Shown: positions 1-6,199 of the stretch, piece by piece | Layout of the letters: each line of letters opens with the position of its first letter | How positions within the stretch are numbered: the stretch's first letter is position 1 | Assembly: GCA_023451415.1 (NCBI GenBank) | Contig: JAEXZK010000271.1 | Coordinates: forward strand, 1 to 6,199 | Origin: Bacillota bacterium | GTDB lineage: Bacteria > Bacillota > Clostridia > Oscillospirales > Ruminococcaceae | DNA: 6,199 nt | Direction of reading: 5' to 3' | The notes under the pieces: generated by a model | Databases searched by the model: none | Seen by the model: the letters and a program-made list of their open reading frames with translations, nothing else | What the model was told of the DNA's origin: nothing | Made by a program: the position numbers and the translations under genes

Positions 1-48
1 GAGCTGCGCCTGGCCGTGCTGGAGCTGCTCAACACCCTGGGGCTTTGA
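1..48 (+). CDS. C-terminal end of an upstream gene, possibly dephospho-CoA kinase
   Basis: Only the last 15 codons are present (ELRLAVLELLNTLGL, then TGA at 46-48). The fragment is an amphipathic, leucine-rich helix. An ending of the form 'EELR..V...L' is common at the C-terminus of CoaE, the last enzyme of coenzyme A synthesis, and in Clostridia a coaE gene is often followed by a small lytic transglycosylase. Both points are recollection and inference; 15 residues cannot prove identity. What is seen directly is an open frame running into the window, ending exactly one base before the next ATG, with codon use like that of the genes that follow. This suggests translational coupling with the next gene. 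Confidence 0.4.
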   Translation, partial: ELRLAVLELLNTLGL

Positions 49-606
49 ATGGCGGCGGTCAAAAGGCTCCTGGGGGCCCTCCTGTGGCTGGCGGTCTGCC
101 TGGGACTGCTGGTGGTGGGCTGCCGGGAATTCTACAAGGCGGCGTACCCCCAGGGATACAGGGAGCTGGTGGAGCGGTACAGCGAGGAAAACGGGCTGGA
201 GCCGGCGCTGGTGTATGCCGTCATCCGTACCGAAAGCGGCTTCCACCCCGAGGCGGAGTCCTCGGTGGGGGCAAGGGGGCTGATGCAGCTGACCCCGGAT
301 ACCTTTCAGTGGGTGCGTTACCGCCTGGGGGAGACAGGGGCCGCTTCGCCGGACCTGCTTTATGACCCCCAGAAGAATATCAAATACGGCGCCGCCAACC
401 TCCGGCTCCTCATCCGGGAGTTTGGCAGCGAGGAGACCGCGCTGGCGGCCTATCATGCGGGATGGGGCAGCGTTTCCCGATGGCTGGCCGACGACAGGTA
501 CTCCGACGACGGCCGGAATATCCACCACATCCCTTTTGCCGACACCGATGTTTATGTGACCAAGGTGCTGGAAACCGCCCGGCTTTACCGGCGGCTGTAC
601 GGCTGA
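49..606 (+). CDS. Small membrane-attached lytic transglycosylase (SLT domain)
   Basis: This 185-residue protein should cleave the MurNAc-GlcNAc bond of peptidoglycan on the outer face of the membrane, leaving 1,6-anhydro ends. Residues 5-24 are a single hydrophobic segment after KR, acting as a signal or anchor. It ends in LVVGC (C25), which fits a lipobox, so the protein may be a lipoprotein rather than a signal-anchored one. The SLT domain covers about residues 38-180: AVIRTESGF with catalytic Glu62, GLMQLTP (77-83), AYHAG (134-138, usually AYNAG) and YVTKV (169-173). It lacks the long helical ring of Slt70, so it is the short type common in Clostridia. The ATG directly abuts the preceding TGA and GGGG at 39-42 can act as a weak ribosome binding site, which supports this start. 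The family call is firm; substrate detail and cellular role (growth, sporulation or turnover) are unknown. Confidence 0.9.
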   Translation: MAAVKRLLGALLWLAVCLGLLVVGCREFYKAAYPQGYRELVERYSEENGLEPALVYAVIRTESGFHPEAESSVGARGLMQLTPDTFQWVRYRLGETGAASPDLLYDPQKNIKYGAANLRLLIREFGSEETALAAYHAGWGSVSRWLADDRYSDDGRNIHHIPFADTDVYVTKVLETARLYRRLYG

Positions 607-639
607 AGATACAGTAAAACAGGAAGATCTTTAGATACT

Positions 640-645
640 AGGAGG
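640..645 (+). promoter_or_regulatory. Ribosome binding site of the M18 aminopeptidase
   Basis: A perfect AGGAGG lies 8 bases before the ATG at 654 and fixes that start. The 47-base gap from the preceding stop shows no convincing promoter or terminator, so readthrough from the lytic transglycosylase gene is the simplest arrangement. Confidence 0.85.
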
Positions 646-653
646 ATTATACC

Positions 654-2051
654 ATGGCGGAAAAAACAAAGGGCGAGCTGCTCCAGGAACAGCTGCTGAT
701 GGACCCAAAAAACATGGGTGAGCTGCTGGATGACCAGGAGCTGAAGGCTGCCCAGGATTTTTGCGAGGATTACAAGAAATTTCTGGATAGGGCCAAGACC
801 GAGCGGGAAGCGGTGGAATACACCCTGGAGCTCCTCAAGGGGTACGGTTACGCCCCCTTTGAGCCCGGCAGGCGGTACGCGCCCGGGGAGAAGTTTTATG
901 TTGTCAACCGGGGCAAGGCCATGATCATAGCCACCAAGGGCAGGCGCCCGGTGGCCGATGGGGTACGCATCGGCGCCAGCCACATCGACAGCCCCCGCCT
1001 GGACTTCAAGCCCCGCCCCCTTTATGAGGAGGCCCAGCTGACCTACTTCAAGACCCATTATTACGGCGGGATCAAGAAATACCAGTGGTCGGCGATCCCC
1101 CTTTCCCTCCACGGCGTCATCGTCAAAAAAGACGGCTCCTCCGTCAAGGTGACCATCGGCGAGGACGAGAGCGAGCCCATCTTCTGCGTCACCGACCTGC
1201 TGCCCCATCTGGCCAAGGAGCAGATGAAGCTGACCATGGCCGAGGGCATCAAGGGGGAACAGCTCAACGTCCTCATCGGCTGCCACCCCTTCAAGGATGA
1301 CAAGGCCTCGGAGCGGGTGAAGCTGAACATCATAAGCCTTTTGTTTGAAAAATACGGTGTGGTGGAAAGCGACTTCCTTTCCGCCGAGCTCTGCGCCGTC
1401 CCCGCCTATCCCGCCCGGGACGTGGGCCTGGACCGCGCCATGATCGGCTCCTATGGCCACGACGACCGTGTCTGCGCCTACACCAGCCTCATGGCCGAGG
1501 TGGAGGCAAAGGATCCGGAGTACACCACCGTCACCGTCTTTGCCGACAAGGAGGAGATCGGCTCCACCGGGGCCACCGGCCTCCAGTCCTGGTTCCTCCG
1601 GGACTTTCTGGAGGATCTTGCCCAGGCCGAAGGGGTGGAGGTCCGCCACCTGCTGGCCCGGTCCAAGTGCCTGTCCTGCGACGTCAACGCTGCCTTTGAT
1701 CCCGCCTTCAGCGACGTATCTGAGCGGCGGAACACCGCCTACATCAACTATGGCCCTGTCCTCACCAAATACACCGGCAGCGGCGGCAAGTCGGGCACCA
1801 ACGACGCCGATGCGGAGACGGTGGCCTTTGTCCGCCGTGTGCTGGATGACGCGGGTGTGATCTGGCAGACCGGGGAGCTGGGCAAAGTGGACGCCGGCGG
1901 CGGCGGCACCGTGGCCAAATATGTGGCGGCCCACAATGTGGACACCATTGACCTTGGGGTGCCTGTCCTCTCCATGCACGCGCCCTACGAGGTGGTTTCC
2001 AAGTGCGATGTCTATATGACCTACAAGGCCATGAAGGCCTTCTATCGGTAA
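654..2051 (+). CDS. M18-family zinc aminopeptidase (aminopeptidase I / aspartyl aminopeptidase type)
   Basis: A 465-residue cytoplasmic metallopeptidase, the normal length for bacterial M18 enzymes. The family removes N-terminal residues, often acidic ones, from peptides using two zinc ions, and usually forms a large dodecameric tetrahedral shell. The expected metal and catalytic residues are all visible: His110 (GASHIDSPRLD), Asp270 (GSYGHDDRVCAYT), the general base Glu300 with zinc ligand Glu301 (DKEEIGSTGATG), Asp343 (CDVNAAFDP) and His442 (SMHAPYEVVSKCD). The stretch between about residues 120 and 250 is the M18 dimerisation/shell domain inserted in the catalytic fold. There is no signal peptide. 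It sits 47 bases after the lytic transglycosylase on the same strand and is followed by a terminator-like hairpin, so it is probably the last gene of its operon. A role in using peptides as nitrogen source or in turnover is inferred; the exact residue preference cannot be read from the sequence. Confidence 0.95.
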   Translation: MAEKTKGELLQEQLLMDPKNMGELLDDQELKAAQDFCEDYKKFLDRAKTEREAVEYTLELLKGYGYAPFEPGRRYAPGEKFYVVNRGKAMIIATKGRRPVADGVRIGASHIDSPRLDFKPRPLYEEAQLTYFKTHYYGGIKKYQWSAIPLSLHGVIVKKDGSSVKVTIGEDESEPIFCVTDLLPHLAKEQMKLTMAEGIKGEQLNVLIGCHPFKDDKASERVKLNIISLLFEKYGVVESDFLSAELCAVPAYPARDVGLDRAMIGSYGHDDRVCAYTSLMAEVEAKDPEYTTVTVFADKEEIGSTGATGLQSWFLRDFLEDLAQAEGVEVRHLLARSKCLSCDVNAAFDPAFSDVSERRNTAYINYGPVLTKYTGSGGKSGTNDADAETVAFVRRVLDDAGVIWQTGELGKVDAGGGGTVAKYVAAHNVDTIDLGVPVLSMHAPYEVVSKCDVYMTYKAMKAFYR

Positions 2052-2064
2052 GCATGAACAAGAA

Positions 2065-2096
2065 GGACCCGCCGGGGCATGTCTCCCGGCGGGTCC
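2065..2096. terminator. GC-rich hairpin between convergent genes, probable bidirectional terminator
   Basis: GGACCCGCCGGG (2065-2076) and CCCGGCGGGTCC (2085-2096) form a perfect 12-bp stem with an 8-base loop. It starts 13 bases after the aminopeptidase stop and ends 11 bases before the minus-strand transporter's stop. On the plus strand the stem is followed by a mixed stretch with TTTT only at 2104-2107; on the minus strand by TTCTTGTT. Neither is a textbook U-tract, but the position and stem strength support termination for both genes. Confidence 0.75.
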
Positions 2097-2107
2097 TGAT
2101 GTGCTTT

Positions 2108-3079
2108 TCAGCGGGTGGTGGCGGAGGACTCCTTCTGCGGGGGAGCCTCCCCCTGCGGGAGCTCGTCCAGGGCGTCCGGCGGCAAACCGGCAGACGCGGC
2201 CCTGCGCAGCTTCAGCTCCCCAAGGCGTTCATCCAGGGATACCAGCAGGATGGAAAGGAGCATCAGGGCGTTGCCCGCCCCGGTGGCCAGAGTGGGGATG
2301 GAGCGGTAGACCAGGATGTCGGATACCACACTGGTGACCGGCTCCAGCATATTGAGAAAAGAAGCCGTGGTGGCCCCCAGGATCTGGATACCCGCGGCCA
2401 TGCCATAGATGGCCAGGATGGAAGTCAGGCCGCTGACCATGATGCATCCCCACTGTTTGGCGGAGCCATGGACGGTGAGCTGGCCCTGGACGGCAGTGAA
2501 GCAGCCAAAGAACAGCGCGGCAAAAAGGCAGACGTAAAAGACGATGACATACCGGTTGAGGGTGCGGTACTGGCAGCGGTCGTTGGAAATGACATAGAGG
2601 CCGTAGGTGATGCTGGAAGCCAGGGCCGCCAGCAGGCCCAGGACCGACAGCTGCCTGTCCGACAGGAGGATGAAGAGAAGGCCGGAGAGGGAGAGAAAAA
2701 TGGCGGCCAGCTTGGGCCCGGTGCATTTTTCCCGGAAGACGGCCATCATGGCGATGGTCACCAGGATGGGAAAGCTGAAGTGGCACATGGTGGCCAGGCC
2801 CACAGGGATGTACAGGTAGGATATGACCAGGAAAAAGTTGGTGAAGCCGAAGCCCGCCACCCCAAAGCAGGCGAGCTCCAGGAGCTGGCGCCGTGTGACG
2901 CGGAAGCTGGCCCGCTGAAGGAGCCCGAAGCCCCCCGCCGCCACACAGCTGACGGCAAAGCGGAAAAAGGTGTAGCATTGGGGCGGCATGGGGCCTGTGG
3001 CCCCCTCCTTGGCAAAGATGGGGAGGATGCCATAGATAAGGGAAGCCATCACCACCGCGGCAACGCCCTTCCATTTCAT
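2108..3079 (-). CDS. EamA/DMT-superfamily membrane transporter, substrate unknown
   Basis: A 323-residue integral membrane protein with about ten hydrophobic segments in two repeats (roughly residues 4-140 and 146-282), the layout of the drug/metabolite transporter superfamily. Family marks are the LATMCHFSFPILVTIAMMAVFREK segment (95-118), with its charged end after a helix, and the matching ASFLNMLEPVTSVVSDILVY in repeat two (239-258), where EPV is typical. The last about 40 residues (283-323) are polar and rich in Pro, Glu, Gln and Ser, a cytoplasmic tail longer than in many relatives. Members export or import amino acids, nucleotide precursors or other small metabolites; nothing here shows which. 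The ATG at 3079-3077 is chosen because AAAGGGG lies 8 bases upstream; a second ATG two codons downstream is not needed. The gene is convergent with the aminopeptidase and divergent from rpoB, and so is transcribed alone. Confidence 0.92.
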   Translation of the reverse strand: MKWKGVAAVVMASLIYGILPIFAKEGATGPMPPQCYTFFRFAVSCVAAGGFGLLQRASFRVTRRQLLELACFGVAGFGFTNFFLVISYLYIPVGLATMCHFSFPILVTIAMMAVFREKCTGPKLAAIFLSLSGLLFILLSDRQLSVLGLLAALASSITYGLYVISNDRCQYRTLNRYVIVFYVCLFAALFFGCFTAVQGQLTVHGSAKQWGCIMVSGLTSILAIYGMAAGIQILGATTASFLNMLEPVTSVVSDILVYRSIPTLATGAGNALMLLSILLVSLDERLGELKLRRAASAGLPPDALDELPQGEAPPQKESSATTR

Positions 3080-3087
3080 AAAAAACG

Positions 3088-3094
3088 CCCCTTT
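3088..3094 (-). promoter_or_regulatory. Ribosome binding site of the EamA transporter
   Basis: On the minus strand AAAGGGG lies 8 bases before the ATG at 3079. It decides the start codon of the transporter. Confidence 0.7.
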
Positions 3095-3111
3095 CCAAAT
3101 AGACTGCCTCC

Positions 3112-3141
3112 ATCATAGCACTGCGGCGGAATGGGGGACAA
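3112..3141 (-). promoter_or_regulatory. Probable promoter of the EamA transporter (extended -10)
   Basis: Reading the minus strand, TTGTCC (3141-3136) is followed after 18 bases by TATGAT (3117-3112), with TGC directly before the hexamer giving the extended -10 form TGnTATGAT. Transcription would start near 3105 and give a leader of about 26 bases containing the ribosome binding site. The -10 is good and the -35 moderate. Assignment rests on motif match and position only. Confidence 0.5.
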
Positions 3142-3240
3142 GGGTGTGAAAGGAAAATGCGGCGGGCGGCTTTTAGCCTTGGAGGAACATGGAAAACGAG
3201 TAAAAACCGTAAAAGTATGCAAAAAAGGGAGGGGCAGGGA

Positions 3241-3296
3241 AAAAAACAGATTTTTCAAAAATATTTCTTGACACAGGAAACCCTCTGTAATATAAT
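3241..3296 (+). promoter_or_regulatory. Consensus sigma-A promoter of rpoB with A/T-rich upstream element
   Basis: TTGACA (3268-3273), a 17-base spacer and TATAAT (3291-3296) match the housekeeping sigma consensus at all twelve positions with the optimal spacing. Just upstream, alternating A and T tracts (3241-3266) lie where the alpha-subunit C-terminal domain binds (about -40 to -60), so an UP element is likely. Start of transcription is expected near 3302-3305, giving a leader of about 155 bases before rpoB. The TATAAT is also the left half of a perfect 12-bp palindrome (3291-3302), which may be chance in such AT-rich DNA or an operator. Confidence 0.88.
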
Positions 3297-3336
3297 ATTA
3301 TACTGTATCATAATGGCCAATTATGCCTGTGGGTGG

Positions 3337-3364
3337 TTGTCAAGTATGAAAAATTCACGATAAT
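3337..3364 (+). promoter_or_regulatory. Possible second, weaker promoter of rpoB
   Basis: TTGTCA (3337-3342), a 16-base spacer and GATAAT (3359-3364) each differ from the consensus hexamers by one base. Transcription would start near 3371 and give a leader of about 90 bases. It lies in the leader of the upstream promoter, and its TTGTCA also takes part in a possible RNA stem (with 3388-3393), so its role is uncertain. Confidence 0.4.
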
Positions 3365-3423
3365 ACTCTCGGGAATTTAGCATAAAATGACAAAAAACAT
3401 GGCATAATTTGTTGGATCAGTTT

Positions 3424-3450
3424 ATGGTGAAAATAGATGAAACGGAGTGA
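3424..3450 (+). other. Tiny upstream reading frame of 8 codons in the rpoB leader
   Basis: ATG at 3424 opens MVKIDETE and ends with TGA at 3448-3450, so its last codons overlap the GGAG that serves rpoB. Only a weak GGA (3414-3416) precedes it. A second tiny frame (MRGWLM, 3451-3471) starts on the next base and runs across the rpoB start. Translation of either is unproven. Confidence 0.2.
3444..3447 (+). promoter_or_regulatory. Ribosome binding site of rpoB
   Basis: GGAG lies 11 bases before the ATG at 3459, a slightly long spacing. An ATG at 3451 is too close (3 bases) and in another frame. An in-frame GTG at 3447 overlaps the motif itself, so 3459 is the best start. Confidence 0.6.
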
Positions 3451-3458
3451 ATGCGCGG

Positions 3459-6199
3459 ATGGTTAATGTGAAGCCTGTCCAGCTGGGTAAGAATACCCGT
3501 ATGAGTTTTGCCCGTATTGACGAGGTTCTGGACATGCCAAACCTCATCGAGGTGCAAAAAAATTCATACAAGTGGTTCCTCGACGAAGGATTGAAGGCTG
3601 TTTTCAAGGACATCTCATCTATCACCGACTATCAGGGTAACCTGGTCCTGGATTTCATCGATTACAAACTGGAAGATAAACCCAAGTATACCATCGCTGA
3701 ATGCAAGGAACGGGACGCCACCTATGCCGCTCCTCTCCGGGTCCGGGCCAGCCTCCTCAACAAGGAGACCGGCGAGGTCAAGGAGCAGGACATTTTCATG
3801 GGTGACTTCCCCCTGATGACCGACGCCGGCACCTTCATCATCAACGGCGCCGAGCGCGTCATCGTTTCCCAGCTGGTCCGCTCTCCCGGCGTGTACTTTG
3901 ACAGCAAGTTCGACAACGCGGGCAAGAAGCTCTTTGAGTCCACCATCATCCCCAACCGAGGCGCATGGCTGGAGTATGACACCGACTCTTCCGACGTTTT
4001 CAGCGTCCGCATCGACAAAAACCGCAAGCTCCCCATCACCACCTTTGTCCGCGCCCTGCTGCGCATCCGGGACGACGTCACCATCGAACAGGTCAACGCC
4101 GACATAGCCAACGCCCTGACCCCCTACCGCGGCACCGACGAGGAGATTTACGACCTCTTTGGCGAGGACGAGTATATGGTCAAGACCATCGCCGCCAAGG
4201 ACAACGAAATGACCGGCGACGAGGCTCTGCTGGAGGTCTACCGCAAGCTGCGCCCCGGCGAGCCCCCCACCATGGACAGCGCCGTCAAGCATCTGGTGCA
4301 GCTCCTTTTTGATGCCCGCCGCTACGATCTTTCCCGGGTGGGCCGCTATAAATACAACAAAAAGCTGGCCCTCAGCGGCCGGCTTAACGGCCGTACCCTG
4401 ACCCGTCCCATCGCCGACCCCATGACCGGAGAGATCATCGCCGAGGCCGGAGAGGTCATCGGGCGGGAGAAGGCCCATGAGCTGGAAAACAAGGGCGTGG
4501 ACACCGCCTTTGTGGACGTGGACGGCCATGAGCTGAAGATCCTCAGCAACGGCATGGTGGACATCCGCCACTTTGTTTCCTTTGACTGCGCCCCCCTGGG
4601 CGTCAACGAAAAGGTGCGCTTTGAGATCCTCAAGGAGATCCTGGAGACCTGCGCCGCCGAAGAGGAGCAGAAGGCTGCCATCGCCGCCCGCATCGACGAG
4701 CTCATCCCCAAATATATCCGCAAGTTTGATATCTTTGCTTCCATCAACTATATGTGCTGCCTCCACTACGACATCGGCACCACCGACGACATCGACCACC
4801 TGGGCAACCGCCGCATCCGCAGCGTGGGCGAGCTGCTGCAGAACCAGTTCCGCATCGGCTTCTCCCGGATGGAGCGGGTCATCCGCGAGCGGATGACCAC
4901 CCAGGCCCAGGACATCGAATCGGTGACTCCCCAGGCCCTGATCAACATCCGGCCTGTGGTGGCGGCCATCAAGGAGTTCTTCGGCTCCTCCCCCCTGAGC
5001 CAGTTCATGGACCAAACCAACCCCCTGGCCGAGCTGACCCATAAGCGCCGCCTGTCCGCCCTGGGCCCCGGCGGCTTGAGCCGTGACCGCGCCGGATTCG
5101 AGGTCCGCGACGTCCATTACAGCCATTACGGCCGCATGTGCCCCATCGAGACCCCCGAAGGTCCCAACATTGGCCTAATCTCCTATCTGGCGACCTTTGC
5201 CAAGATCAACGAGTACGGTTTTGTGGAAGCCCCTTACCGCCGGGTGGACAAGGCCACCGGCAAGGTCATGGACGAGATCGAGTACATGACCGCCGACGTG
5301 GAGGACGAGTACATCGTGGCCCAGGCCAACTCCCCGCTGGACGACAACGGCTGCTTTGCAGAAAAGAAGGTAAGCATCCGCTACCGGGATACCGTCCAGG
5401 AAGTGGACCGCGAAAAAGTGGACTACATGGACGTCTCCCCCAAGATGGTGGTTTCCGTGGCTACGGCCATGATCCCCTTCCTGGAAAACGACGACGCCAA
5501 CCGCGCCCTCATGGGCTCCAACATGCAGCGGCAGGCCGTGCCCCTGATCAAGACCGAATCCCCCATCGTGGGCACCGGCATGGAATACAAGGCCGCCGTG
5601 GACTCCGGCGTGGTGGTCCTTTCCCGCCACAACGGCGTGGTGGAGCGGGTTTCCGCCGACCAGGTGATCATCCGCACCGACGAAGGGGAGCTTGTCAACT
5701 ACGATATCATTAAATTCCTCCGCTCCAACCAGGGCACCTGCGTCAACCAGCGGCCCATCGTGGAGAAGGGGGAGAGGGTCACCGTGGGCCAGGTGCTGGC
5801 CGACGGCCCCGCCACCAGCAACGGCGAAATCTCCCTGGGCAAGAACGCCCTCATCGGCTTCATGACCTGGGAGGGCTACAACTACGAGGACGCCGTCCTC
5901 CTCAACGAGAAGCTGGTCCGAAACGACGTTTATACCTCCATCCACATTGAGGAATATGAGATCGAAGCCCGGGACACCAAGCTGGGCCCCGAGGAGATCA
6001 CCCGGGACATCCCCAACGTGGGCGACGACGTCCTCAAGGAGCTGGACGAGCGGGGCATCATCCGGGTGGGCGCAGAGGTCCATGCCGGGGATATCCTGGT
6101 GGGCAAGGTGACCCCCAAGGGCGAGACCGAGCTGACCCCCGAGGAGCGGCTGCTCCGCGCGATCTTCGGCGAGAAGGCGCGCGAGGTCCGGGACACCTC
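3459..6199 (+). CDS. rpoB: DNA-directed RNA polymerase beta subunit (partial, 3' end outside window)
   Basis: The frame is open from ATG 3459 to the window edge: 913 complete codons of an expected roughly 1,200-1,250. RpoB forms half of the catalytic cleft of RNA polymerase. Seen in order: N-terminal protrusion with [20 protein letters not shown] and [20 protein letters not shown] (128-147); lobe with GRYKYNKKL (295-303); [10 protein letters not shown] (443-452); the rifampicin region [23 protein letters not shown] (514-536); [14 protein letters not shown] (561-574); NYEDAV (808-813) near the active site; and [27 protein letters not shown] (881-907). The C-terminal clamp and its catalytic lysine/histidine region are beyond the edge. 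Positions linked to rifampicin resistance are wild type (Gln515, Asp518, His528, Ser533; E. coli 513, 516, 526, 531). [17 protein letters not shown] fits clostridial N-termini, supporting this start. The gene follows its own promoter rather than rplL. rpoC is expected just downstream. Confidence 0.98.
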   Translation, partial: MVNVKPVQLGKNTRMSFARIDEVLDMPNLIEVQKNSYKWFLDEGLKAVFKDISSITDYQGNLVLDFIDYKLEDKPKYTIAECKERDATYAAPLRVRASLLNKETGEVKEQDIFMGDFPLMTDAGTFIINGAERVIVSQLVRSPGVYFDSKFDNAGKKLFESTIIPNRGAWLEYDTDSSDVFSVRIDKNRKLPITTFVRALLRIRDDVTIEQVNADIANALTPYRGTDEEIYDLFGEDEYMVKTIAAKDNEMTGDEALLEVYRKLRPGEPPTMDSAVKHLVQLLFDARRYDLSRVGRYKYNKKLALSGRLNGRTLTRPIADPMTGEIIAEAGEVIGREKAHELENKGVDTAFVDVDGHELKILSNGMVDIRHFVSFDCAPLGVNEKVRFEILKEILETCAAEEEQKAAIAARIDELIPKYIRKFDIFASINYMCCLHYDIGTTDDIDHLGNRRIRSVGELLQNQFRIGFSRMERVIRERMTTQAQDIESVTPQALINIRPVVAAIKEFFGSSPLSQFMDQTNPLAELTHKRRLSALGPGGLSRDRAGFEVRDVHYSHYGRMCPIETPEGPNIGLISYLATFAKINEYGFVEAPYRRVDKATGKVMDEIEYMTADVEDEYIVAQANSPLDDNGCFAEKKVSIRYRDTVQEVDREKVDYMDVSPKMVVSVATAMIPFLENDDANRALMGSNMQRQAVPLIKTESPIVGTGMEYKAAVDSGVVVLSRHNGVVERVSADQVIIRTDEGELVNYDIIKFLRSNQGTCVNQRPIVEKGERVTVGQVLADGPATSNGEISLGKNALIGFMTWEGYNYEDAVLLNEKLVRNDVYTSIHIEEYEIEARDTKLGPEEITRDIPNVGDDVLKELDERGIIRVGAEVHAGDILVGKVTPKGETELTPEERLLRAIFGEKAREVRDT

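Larger units (their letters stand above)
3303..3458 (+). other. rpoB 5' leader with nested inverted repeats
   Basis: This AT-rich stretch has no gene of normal size. Directly visible pairings nest inside one another: 3306-3313 with 3422-3429 (8 pairs, two of them G-U), 3319-3327 with 3401-3409 (AATTATGCC/GGCATAATT, 9 perfect pairs), 3337-3342 with 3388-3393 (TTGTCA/TGACAA), and 3343-3347 with 3363-3367. A local hairpin at 3309-3325 (CATAAT/ATTATG) would compete with the first two. No run of T suitable for an attenuator terminator follows any stem, and I do not recognise a known riboswitch or ribosomal-protein leader. AT-rich sequence pairs easily by chance, so the fold is a hypothesis. Confidence 0.4.

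Noticed and set aside
585..1979. Long open frame of 464 codons on the minus strand, antisense to the aminopeptidase
   Set aside because: The translation is a low-complexity mix rich in Gly, Ala, Val, Leu, His and Asp with no family motif, as expected when a gene with G/C-biased third positions is read backwards. The plus-strand M18 motifs are intact.
2003..3118. Plus-strand open frame of 371 codons across the transporter
   Set aside because: It is hydrophilic, repetitive in Gly/Asp/Gln/Lys and antisense to a clear ten-helix transporter with a ribosome binding site. It also runs across the terminator hairpin.
3168..3178. Small hairpin GGCT-TTT-AGCC upstream of the rpoB promoter
   Set aside because: Only four pairs and no following T-run, so it is too weak for a terminator.
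3297..3343. Minus-strand promoter using the mirror TATAAT (3302-3297) with TGTCAA (TTGACA on the minus strand) at 3338-3343
   Set aside because: The spacer would be 35 bases, far from the usual 16-18, and no other -35 sits at the right distance.
3615..5126. Long open frame of 503 codons on the minus strand, antisense to rpoB
   Set aside because: Same composition artefact (Gly/Ala/Val/Asp/His-rich, no domain) opposite an unmistakable rpoB. A further antisense frame at 5175-6083 is the same.
1..6199. Mobile element, CRISPR, tRNA/rRNA, phage or defence system
   Set aside because: No terminal inverted repeats, transposase or integrase frames, regularly spaced repeats, or tRNA-like cloverleafs were seen on either strand; all long true frames are housekeeping genes.

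Overview
The window looks like chromosomal DNA of a GC-rich, low-profile Clostridia member (Bacillota), most likely of the Oscillospiraceae/Ruminococcaceae type. This is inferred from the RpoB sequence, which is Firmicutes-like (for example the [19 protein letters not shown] stretch), from AGGAGG-type ribosome binding sites, and from codons that strongly prefer G or C at the third position. No sequence search was possible, so the family-level placement is a guess.

Layout. Bases 1-606 hold the last 15 codons of a plus-strand gene (possibly dephospho-CoA kinase) followed with zero spacing by a small membrane-attached lytic transglycosylase. After 47 bases comes an M18 zinc aminopeptidase (654-2051), probably in the same transcription unit. 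A 12-bp GC hairpin (2065-2096) separates it from a convergent minus-strand EamA/DMT-family transporter (2108-3079). The 379-base gap 3080-3458 is the main regulatory region. It has a probable minus-strand promoter for the transporter, a perfect consensus TTGACA-N17-TATAAT promoter with an A/T-rich upstream element pointing toward rpoB, a weaker second promoter candidate, and a leader of about 155 nt with nested inverted repeats and two tiny reading frames. From 3459 to the end runs rpoB (RNA polymerase beta subunit), cut by the window edge after 913 codons.

Function. These are ordinary housekeeping genes: cell-wall turnover, peptide breakdown, a small-molecule exporter or importer of unknown substrate, and transcription. 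They do not form one pathway. The most noteworthy point is that rpoB is not preceded by rplL/rplJ, as it is in most bacteria, but starts behind its own very strong promoter and a potentially structured leader. I see no mobile element, CRISPR array, tRNA, rRNA, phage gene or defence system, and no clear evidence of a previously undescribed system.
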